NCBI GenBank assembly: GCA_037355855.1
Contig: CM074763.1
Coordinates: forward strand, 4,464,001 to 4,528,000
Direction: 5' to 3'
DNA from: Pseudo-nitzschia pungens
Lineage: Eukaryota > Bacillariophyta > Bacillariophyceae > Bacillariales > Bacillariaceae
DNA: 64,000 nucleotides
The notes below the pieces were generated by a model. It did no database searches. It was not told the origin of the DNA and saw only the letters and a program-made list of their open reading frames with translations. Of the stretch, positions 55,583 to 64,000 are shown one piece after another. Position numbers and translations under genes: made by a program. Positions within the stretch are counted from its first letter, which is position 1. Each line of letters begins with the position of its first letter.

Positions 55583-56840
55583 CCTGGTCTTTGGGGAATA
55601 AAGAGAGACAACAACAAGATGATCATAGTCTTTGGGGAATGTGGTGAATCTAATACACAATGCTCCCTGTCTTTGGTGAATGCAAAAAAACAACAACACA
55701 ATGTTACCTATCTTTTGTGAGGGTAAAGAAAGAAATATACAATGATCCTGGTCAATGAGGAAAGTAGAGAAAGAGATACACCATGCTGTTGCTACTATGA
55801 ACCAAAATACACAGTGATCCCAGTCGTTGGTAAGTGCATGGAAGCAAGGAGTAACACAATCATCCCAGTCTTTTCAGAATGCAGAGAAACAACCACAAGA
55901 TGATCCTAGTATACAGAGAAACAACAATACAATGCTCCCCGTCTTTTGTGAATGCAGGGAAACAGCAACACAATGCTCCCTGTCTTTTGTGAGTGAGGCA
56001 AATCCAATATAGCTGTGATTGATCAATGTTCCTTCTGCTGCTGCAAGTGATCAACAACACAAAAGCATGATGATCCTGGTCTTTTCTGAATACAGAGGCA
56101 GAACTACATGAAAGACTGGGATCATTGTGTCTTTGATTCACTGCTTTCATGAAAGACCGAGATCATCCTATTGTAGACTGAAGACTAACAGCAGCAGCAT
56201 CATTGTACATTTGTTTCTCTGCATTCACAAAAGACCAGGATCATTGTGTATTTCTTTCTCTGCATTCATGAAAGACAGGGAGCATCATGTGTTTGGTCCC
56301 CTAAATCATGTATTTGGCTCCCTGAACTCACAAAAGACCTGAATCATCATATTTTTGTGTCCCCACACTCACAAAAGACCATGATCATTGTGTATTGATG
56401 TACTGGCACTCACAAAAGACCAGGATCATCACCATGTAGTTGGTTCCCTGCATTTCTGAAAGACCTGGATCACCATGTATTTCTTTCCATACACTCCAGA
56501 AAGACCGGGATCATTGCGTACTTGATTCCCTGAGGTTGCTCACAAAAGACCACGATCAGCATGGAATCAATTCCCTTCACTCCCAAACAACTGCTGGGAT
56601 CACAGTGTATTTGCTTCCATACATTCCTGAAAGACCAGGATCACAGTGTACTTGGTTCCCTACATTCTGAAAAGACCAGGATCACCATGTACATGTTCCC
56701 TGCACTCAGCAAAAATTTGGTCCCCTGCCAGCACTCACAAAAGACCGGGATTGTCATGCATTTGGTTTCCTGCATTCATGTAAGACCAGGATCATGGTGT
56801 ACTTGTACTTCTATCATTTGACTCCGTACACTCCTTTAAC
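55583..56840. repeat. Degenerate ~42-bp repeat array, right segment with inversion
   Basis: Continues the array at 30510-30628 and 40583-41015. From 55583 to about 56100 units keep the forward orientation (GATCCTGGTC, CTTTTGTGAG). From about 56120 to 56840 they are inverted (CTCACAAAAGACC, AGGATCATCATGTATTTGG). About 16 or more inverted units are visible, with period near 42 bp and heavy divergence. Confidence 0.8.
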
Positions 56841-57998
56841 CCAAAAGACCAGGTGTATCTTGTTTTTGTTATCACCAAAGGCAAATATTCTGTCAGGAAC
56901 TTACTTTGTTTACAAGAAGTTGCTTCATTACAATTTTTGCCAGTCACTGTCCAGTACAAACTCAATTGCATCCCTTGTATAGCCCCCTAATTTCTGACTA
57001 CAAGTGTAGCTGTATGATGAATCACCGATTGCCCTATTTTGTAACAACATTTTTTGACTCCACAAAAGGAGATTTTCCTGCTCTTTTTTGGGGTTTCAGT
57101 TATTTTGAAGCTTTGAGTTTGGTGCGAGATAGTCCAGCAAGGATCATAGTGCTGACAAGCATGTTAATAGCAAGTACTCTGGTGGATGGATTCACCACCA
57201 AGGAATCTCTTACTAGTAGGTATCTGCCCTCTAATGCCCATTACCATGTACTCTTAGCTCACATTGTTGTCAGTTCAAAATATCTCCATAACTCATCCCA
57301 GATTGGAAGACTCACCACCAAGACAAAGCAGACACTTGTAGTTTCTCTTCGTTGAGGAAGGAGGAGGACCCCACCATACCCACACGAACTTGTAGAAAGT
57401 GAGAACTAAGATGGAAAAGGTGACAAATGTCATGAATCAAAGATCCCATTCTTGCTGAATTCAAGAGAACATACTTACACGTAGCTATTTTTCTTTGTAT
57501 TGAGATAGATTGCCTCTAAATCTGAAGGAGGAAAAACTGAAAATTCCAAGGCATTTTGCCAGCATTGTGGCATAGCCATCACAAAATGCAGTATATGTAT
57601 ACATGTATACATGGTACCAGTCTTGAATCTTATAATCTTGGTTTTGATTACATCAATATTTACAACACAAAACTTGTTTTTTTACAACAAAGTTCGTACT
57701 ATATTATATTATCACTACTTTTGGTTATATCGTGGTCAGGACAATTCCGCTGTCACGTTCTGGATTGGGGACCACCGTCGTACACCGAACAAGACTTCGC
57801 ATTTTGATTGAGAAGGGCATTGCCATAGGTAATTACTGCGAAAGACCAGCAGCGATTTCGGGTTCAAAAATTTGCGGTCGACAGTTTTTGTTCACATGGG
57901 AGTGACAAATCCAAGACGCGAAATGATAGTATATAAAATTGTGTGGTTCAAGGATAGATAGCACTCGATTATTTCGTGTTCATAGTCTCCCTTGATAG
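56841..57998. other. Intergenic, no gene seen
   Basis: A 149-codon frame at 56906-57355 has no recognisable domain and I do not support it. The tail of this region may hold the first exon or leader of the small frame that follows. Confidence 0.35.
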
Positions 57999-58220
57999 GT
58001 GCAGAAAGTACATCACCGCCAGATGTGGGAAGTTTGGATTTTGCAGTCGGACAATCAGAAAACGACGGATATTCGTACCGTCAGGGCAGAAACTCATGAA
58101 ATACAAGAGCGCATCGAAGCTCTTTGGTGGTCCTTAGTTGGATTTTTGTTGTTCAGAGCTTTCCAATTTGTGGATGTGGCTATCTTACAAACAGTTGAAA
58201 AAGATAAATTACAGTCATAG
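57999..58220 (+). CDS. Possible small single-span protein (perhaps a last exon)
   Basis: The frame has a convincing C-terminal half: TVRAETHEIQERIEALWWSL, a likely amphipathic helix, then a hydrophobic WWSLVGFLLFRAFQFVDVAI span and a short polar tail. There is no good ATG: the frame opens with GTG at 57999. TTTTGCAG/TCGGAC at about 58047 would be a good splice acceptor, so it may be the last exon of a gene starting upstream. Function unknown. It converges with the copine gene, about 90 bp away. Confidence 0.3.
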   Translation: MQKVHHRQMWEVWILQSDNQKTTDIRTVRAETHEIQERIEALWWSLVGFLLFRAFQFVDVAILQTVEKDKLQS

Positions 58221-58310
58221 CTGTAATATTAAAAAACTACACCAAAAAGAATTGCATGCATCGGCGACACGCAACTGAAATCTCCAGTGTCACAGACTAA
58301 ATTCGTATCT

Positions 58311-60766
58311 CTATCCGAGGAAAGTATATGTTCGTTCGTCTTCATCTGGTGGTTGGATTACCACATTGTCCATTGTGAATTCCTCCTCTTGTCCTGGCAT
58401 GATGTTTTGTTCATAGAAATAGTCGACGAGTTGATCGGGAATCTCATCCAATACGGCCTCTGTCAAAGCGTTGAAGCTCTTGTAATCATTGAAAGCCACA
58501 AATTTTGTAATGTCGCGTCCCTGTTCTATTCTGGCATCAAAGGAATCTAAAAATTCCATACCAGCGAAGTCAGCTTCTCCAATGCCAAGAATTACGACCG
58601 ACAACGGCTCGTTGCTCGCCGCAATCAAACATTCCTTTGTTTCCTGAATGTCCTCTACGTCGCCTGCCGTAAGGATGAGAAGGATAGTGTAGGACAAATG
58701 ACCATTCTCTCGTGCTGACTCCTGAGTGCAGAGGAGAGCAACAACAACAACAATAACGATAACGTTAACAGACAAAAGACGAATTTCGTGCATCGACAAT
58801 GAACCGTTGTCAGAGGATAAACGAAAACGAGAACTTCATTCCATCGACACCAATCAACCGAATCTAGACAAAACAGCGATGTCACCAACCAGTCTGTGAC
58901 GACCACGTACCTGCTCGTGTTGCGCATAACCAGCTGCTGTGCGAATGACTTCCGTAAATTTCGTCGGGAACGACATTCGAAGCGGTGTTCGAAAGACACC
59001 ACGGTAGGCATCCATAATTCCCTGGACCCCCTCTACTTCCACGTCGGTCCCGCACTGGAAGCAGTGTCTGACTCTGTCGCTATATTTAGCTCCAAATCCC
59101 CAAACCGGGAACTTGTTGTCGTAATCGTACTTTGCGAGGATAGATCCGACAGCAAAGATGGCCTTTTCATAGTCGTTCCATTGCTTGGTTCCGGCATTGT
59201 GGAAAAAATGCGGTGTGCCCGGGACTCGAGGGTCCCCGTTGGATGCAGTGAAGTCAATTGCAACCGCCAAACTAATTTGGCAACCTCCCGTAAGGTAATC
59301 GATGAATTCTGGTCTCGGCGGAGGTCTTTTCATATGCGACGGTCTCCTCCGCTGGGAAACAGATGCCGCAGCCAGTTGTTCTGTGACCTGCGCGGTTCTC
59401 ATAGCTTGTGCATTTTCATCCGCAAGAGTCGACGAGCGCCGTTGTTGTGCACCGATTACGGATGCTTTCATGACTTCAAATTTACCGACTTGCTTAGTGT
59501 CTTGTCGATGCACATCAAAAAAAATAATTCCTGAATCTCCATCGCCATCAACATCGTTACCATATCGAGAGGCATTAATTAATCCCTGTATAGAGGTTTC
59601 AAATTCCCCCATGTTCTTGTGCTTGCCCCTCCTTCGATGGTCCCAAATGACAACCTTTACAGCACGATCTAAATCTCCGTTGCAAATAGCTTCCACATCG
59701 AGTGTCGCTTCGTTCCAAACAGGATTCGAATCACGCCGAACGACGTTCGACTGATACACTTTCACCCTGACGTTTTTTGCATCGTTTTTTTCATTGATAA
59801 AATTCGAACCCCAGGATATATTGCGAAAAAAAAGACAAGTTAGGATCAACCAAGTTCCGATACAATAGAATCACAGCCTTGTCGCGTAATGCCGATTCGC
59901 AGGAGATTTAGCCCACGGGTAAGTGCAGCATGCTACGGTACATCATTTTCCAACGATTGACTCACCAAGCGGCACCTGTAGGGCGATCAACCTTTCGAAA
60001 AATCTCAAAAAAGGGAGAAGCTACGGTTTTCATCAGACCGGTGCTGGTGTTTTTGAGCTTGAAGGCACGCATCTGGAAGGAAAATTTTCCCTGTGCTCCG
60101 TCTTCTTTGCAACGCTCAACATGGGCGTAGATGGCTCCGCCAGTTTGCAGTTCCTTGGACCTGACATTGCCTCGAGATCCCAGAATTTCGCCAACCTCGA
60201 ACAAGGCCGTCCCCATCACCCGGTGGGGGAATTTCCCTTCTCGCAGTTGTGCTTTGCTAGTGGCGTCGCCGACAATGTTGAGGATGGTGTTGGCATCGTT
60301 CAACTGGAGTTTCCTCTCCGACGTCCCGGCGGCCTTTGCGTCGAAATCAAACACACCGACCTCGATATAATAAGGGACACCGAATTTGTATTCCTCGAGA
60401 AAAACGACGGCCGACCATTCCGGACTCAGATTGTTGAAAACTCTGGAGCGCGAAAGAAACGAATTCAGAAACGGAAGACGCAAGGCATGACCGTACGCAA
60501 AAACGAAAAGGTCGATGAGCAACGGCATAACACGAGACATTGCGAGACATTGAGTTGCATTACAAAAAGCTTCATCTCAAACCAACGCCAAGACAATCAG
60601 CGGCGGAAGAAACTCACACCTCTGTTCTGCCGACAATTTCGGGAGTGTTGTCCTGGTGGTCACCCCTGCGCGTCACAACGGCAAAGGGGTCCGACTTTCC
60701 CATCATTCCAGACAGATTCTTCAGCCCTTCGCCCGTCAGGGAGACCTGCAATCGAGCCGTTGCCAT
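58311..60766 (-). CDS. Copine (two C2 domains plus vWA domain)
   Basis: Four exons: 60618-60766, 59966-60442, 58911-59766 and 58311-58721, all GT-AG and consistent in phase, giving 630 residues. Copines are cytosolic proteins that bind membranes in response to Ca2+ and recruit partners through a von Willebrand A-like domain. C2A: starts MATARLQVSLTGEGLKN, with GKSDPF and TEVVFNNLSPEW rebuilt by splicing. C2B: FFEIFRKVDRPTG, then SNPVWNEATLDVE. vWA: AIDFTASNGDP (about 379-389, the MIDAS-like start), later LLILTAGDVED and VVILGIGEADFAGM. The C2B motif usually written SDPF reads ASPF here, losing one Ca2+-ligand Asp. M at 60766 is preferred; an in-frame upstream Met at 60856 would add 30 residues. 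Confidence 0.93.
58722..58910 (-). other. Copine intron 3
   Basis: Donor GAGCAG/GTACGT, acceptor CACTCAG/GAGTCA, phase 0. Inside it a GTTATTGTTGTTGTTGTTGC tract precedes the acceptor. Confidence 0.85.
59767..59965 (-). other. Copine intron 2
   Basis: Donor GCTTG/GTGAGT, acceptor AACGTCAG/GGTGAA. It restores the DRPTGAAWVKVYQSNVV segment of C2B. Confidence 0.85.
60443..60617 (-). other. Copine intron 1
   Basis: Donor GAGGT/GTGAGT, acceptor CGCTCCAG/AGTTTT. It restores GRTEVVFNNLSPEW, the conserved strand-turn of C2A. Confidence 0.85.
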
Positions 60767-60856
60767 ATTGGTAATAATTTTCGCCCCTTGGAGACTACTA
60801 CGATCTGGGTTAGTTCTAGCGGGGGTACCGTAATATTTTCGTTGCGTGTCAGACAA

Positions 60857-62064
60857 ATTGAAAAGAGTTTACACTGGAAAAGGTTCGGAATGGATCAATG
60901 AATGACTTCTTGGTTTCTTTGTTGTATTATATCCGTGCAATTCAACACGAATGCAACACGCGATCGTTGTTTTGTGGAAATGCACAATTCTCGACGCAAT
61001 GGTCGACACGGACACCTACGAGTACTTGTACTCGTACCGTACTTCTAGATGATGATGTTGTCTTGCTTCATTTGCCGGAGAGAACTATCTTGTGAAACCC
61101 TCTTCTCGCTTGCAATTTTTTTGGGGGGCTTTGATCGTAGTTTCGACGAACGAAGTAAACCTTACTCGTATTACTCGTATCGGTAATTACTCGTACCGGT
61201 ACACGTACTCGTACTCGTAAATGCATTACGTTCAGAACTGTTGGGAAACCGGAATCAGTTCAGCTAACCGAAAAAAATTTTGGTCTTCGAATTCCGGCTC
61301 AACAAAAACGTGCAAAAATTGAAGAGCACTTTGTGTTTACTTGGTACTAAGGTTACTACTAAATTGGTACGTAAAGCAGCAAGAAACAGGATTTTAACCG
61401 CAAGGTTTTACGGTTCGAGGTGCGTGCATGTTCGAGAAAGGTTCTCCTGACATCTTTGTTGAACTCATTGTGTTATTGCGTAAGGTTACGTGTACGTACC
61501 AGATACCAGGTACTCGTACTCTCTCCGTAAGATTACCGTGCTGTACGTTGTTGAGTAAGGTTTAATCTTACTTGTACTTGTACCTTAATTATTTGCTCTC
61601 ACGTTTAGAATTGCGAACTGTCCTGTCTTGTCATCAATCGTGACATCGGCCTCCGGGGAAAAATCGCATTAAAAATTTCTTTTTTCGAATGCTCTTGTGC
61701 CTTCGAACTTCTTATTCTAATTCTCAACAACAAGATACAGTAAGGTTAGTTTTGCTTTTGTAATGTACCGTAGTTAGTCAATAGTCACCGATGGAGAGCT
61801 GCGCTAGATCGCAAGTCGCAGACGGCCGATCGAACCGGCTGAATGTGCAACGCAGAAGTAGATGATCCAAAACCGCGCGCCCTAAAATTTATCATTAGTT
61901 TCCATCTTTTCCGTTCAATTCCGTCCATTGAACCTTTGAACCTTGATGGGCAATTTGCTACTACCAGTACAGTACAGTACATTACAGTACAGTACACGTA
62001 ACAACCTTCCTCGTACTTTATCAATCAAAAGAGAGGACAAGAAGTAGTAATTAGTCAAACTTCT
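60857..62064. repeat. Intergenic, GTA/TAC-rich motifs
   Basis: Upstream of the copine gene. GTA/TAC words (ACTCGTACCGTA, GTAAGGTTACGTG, CTCGTACTCGTA) are dense at about 61010-61590, and AGTACAGTACAGTACA-type repeats occur at 61968-61996. No gene supported. Confidence 0.5.
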
Positions 62065-63510
62065 GGATGAGCTTGTTTCCCATTATGGATCCTTTGGTTC
62101 TACCCCAGGAAGGACTACTAGACAAACTTTCCTTTGGAGTACCAAAAAGTTGGATTCAATTTTTGACACTTTGCCCATTCTTGAAAAATCTTCTGTTCAA
62201 CATAATGTTCCAGACTGATCATCCATCTTTGGTTGCTACCATTGTGGATCTTCTCACCAAAGTTTGGAAGGGTCACAGCACTCTGTTCCTGCTTCTTGTC
62301 CTGTCCCTTCCCTTTTGATATTGGGAACTCTTCCCTCCCATTTTACCTTCTGTCAAGTCTCTATTTTGTGGATCTTGTTTTGTTTCTTTCCCTGCTTGAT
62401 GTTCAAGATTTGTTTGAAAAATCGTCGTTCTACCACTTGGGGTCCTGACTCTCTGATGGAGGTGACATTGAAGTCTGGTCACGGACTGAGTAAGTTAGTT
62501 CCACTTTTGGTGGTTAAATTTACTTCAATCCGTATATTATTATTATTCTGTTCAATTGAACCACATTCTTGGTCCTGCTACTAGTAGTAATGACTGCTTG
62601 TCCAACAAACAGCTCGCTTGTGGTGGTTGTTTTCACACTGGGCAGTTTCATATTCATAGCATGGCATCACAGCAGAATCCTTCGCTATTACTCATTGCCA
62701 TATCACTTGATGATGGTCATTCTTACTATTGCTATTGCAGTCACCAATCTGAGATCAACTTGGTCAATTCCTCTGCTTGCAATGGCATACTGCTGTGGGG
62801 GTTGTTGTTTGTGGCATTCTTTTGGTCTGGATAACCTGCACACTGCTAGCTCATAAAACTGTATCCTTCTTTGTTCTCATAAATCTTCTGCAATCTTCCA
62901 TTTCAATTGGGTCACATTTCACACCACTTCTACCAGTTCAATCACACCAACAAGAAGCTTCTGTGGGCTTTGCTTCTGACAGGATCCATCATTTTCTTCA
63001 TTACTTGTGGCTGATTGACCTCCACATTGGTTCCAGGTTGGATATCAACAGTCTCCCCTTCTTTTTGCACTCAGATAACTGTGTTCAGTCAACAAGGAGT
63101 GTCACAACTTGGATTTCACAATTATCTGAAACAATGCACACAACCACATTGCTAAAACAGGGGAAGTGCATGATCTCATTATCAGATTCATTTTGCCTCT
63201 CATTGGTAACAGATTACTTTGGGAGAAAACCTTGTCATGTTGCTGCTGATAACTCCTTTACTGTAGATTCTATTTTTGATTGATCATGGTCCAGCAACAA
63301 GGGTTGTGGTATGATTGGAACAGTGGAAAGGGTAGACCCCCAAAGGTGGCAAGCATAGGAATAGATACTTTCAGAATGCGAATCCCACCACTCTTCTTGC
63401 TACTAACAAAAAAACTGCCAGAGTTGCCCATAATACTCCAACCTGCAGTGACTACTACTAGTATGATGAAGACAGCACCAGCAGGCATTGAGACCAAGAA
63501 GGCCTAGTAC
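62065..63510 (+). repeat. Decayed dispersed repeat (copy 2)
   Basis: Related to 2000-3010. Plus-strand frames at 62067-62318 (LPQEGLLDKLSFGVPKSWIQ ... TDHPSLVATIVDLLTKVW) and 62777-63283 (SHQQEASVGFASD, HIGSRLDINSLPFFLHSDN) look like remains of one protein, but many frame changes separate them. No catalytic motif identified. Confidence 0.45.
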
Positions 63511-64000
63511 CTTGGAGCTTATTGCTTATTGCTCCTCCTTCTAGCAGAGTGCCACCAGTAATTGTTAATTCTATGGTAATGGTTGTTCTGTGAACAGTCT
63601 TTGCAAGCATAGCTTCTTTGTTGTTCAATAGGAAAGGGGTTGGGAAAAGACAAGAAAAAATGGGGTAATGAGATGAACCATTTCTGAGAATTGGATTTGA
63701 GGACTTATTTTGATCATCAAATTGATTGATTGTTCAAACTTGTTGGAGGAAAATGAATCTCAGTTTTTCCCTCTTTTAAGGTTAGTGCACATATACGACA
63801 AGCAGTATTCGAAAAAAAAGCATGGTGACGGACAAACTTGCTTTTCTAGCTTTGCGGCTTTACAGCTACACGTACGATACGAAGTAACCTAGCTTGTAAC
63901 ATCATTATTTTGAGATGAAACCCATGCTCGGATAGACGTTGACATCATTATTTTTCACGCCATCCTCGTCAGCCACACCACCAAAAATCGATAGATTACT
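63511..64000. other. Right edge, no gene seen
   Basis: No supportable feature; AT-rich intergenic sequence. Confidence 0.35.

Noticed and set aside
56906..57355. 149-codon plus-strand frame
   Set aside because: No domain, odd composition and no promoter or splice support.
1..64000. tRNA or rRNA genes
   Set aside because: I looked for GGTTCGA.TCC-type T-loops and cloverleaf partners and for conserved rRNA words and found none I could support.

Overview
This window looks like nuclear DNA of a diatom, most likely a pennate one; I do not name a genus. The reasons are: spliceosomal introns with GT-AG ends in four genes; plastid-targeting leaders with ASAF-like motifs on PsbO and on a PsbQ-like protein; a cyclin of the expanded diatom type; Copia retrotransposons of the diatom CoDi type; and intergenic DNA full of GTA/TAC-rich words. 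No bacterial operons, rRNA, tRNA or CRISPR arrays were seen.

Left part (about 3.5-30 kb) is gene-bearing. In order: a four-helix membrane protein (3528-4673 +), a PSII extrinsic PsbQ/Psb31-like protein (5868-6763 -, one intron), a Voa1/Ac45-like V-ATPase assembly protein (7414-8373 +), a DTWD1-type tRNA-uridine aminocarboxypropyltransferase (9951-11333 -), a small secretory/plastid single-span protein (12869-13228 +), PsbO (14173-15426 +, one intron), a Miro mitochondrial GTPase (18467-21507 +, two introns), a cyclin (21969-23048 -), a 1376-residue ankyrin and channel-like membrane protein (24723-28853 +) and a small four-helix protein (29070-29648 -). Two, perhaps three, genes for photosynthesis lie within 10 kb. 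Spacers hold GTA/TAC-rich degenerate motifs, a 34-bp-arm inverted repeat (11993-12089) and a striking array of nested palindromes (17169-17433).

The middle (30.5-56.8 kb) is a nest of mobile DNA inside an array of degenerate repeats of roughly 42 bp. Copia element 1 (30629-40582) sits in the array with an ATTG target duplication. A Plavaka-like (CACTA-related) DNA transposon of about 5.6 kb, with 23-bp terminal inverted repeats (41016-55582), also sits in the array. Its transposase gene is split by Copia element 2 (45933-54896), flanked by a CAGA duplication. Both Copia elements read on the minus strand. Element 1 keeps gag, protease, integrase, RT and RNase H but has in-frame TGA stops and one frameshift. 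Element 2 has lost its RT and is chimeric, yet its LTRs are nearly identical. A fragment of the same DNA transposon family lies at 318-1716.

The right end (57-64 kb) has a four-exon copine gene (58311-60766 -) and a decayed repeat (62065-63510) related to one at 2000-3010. All calls come from reading the sequence and translations; no database search was run.
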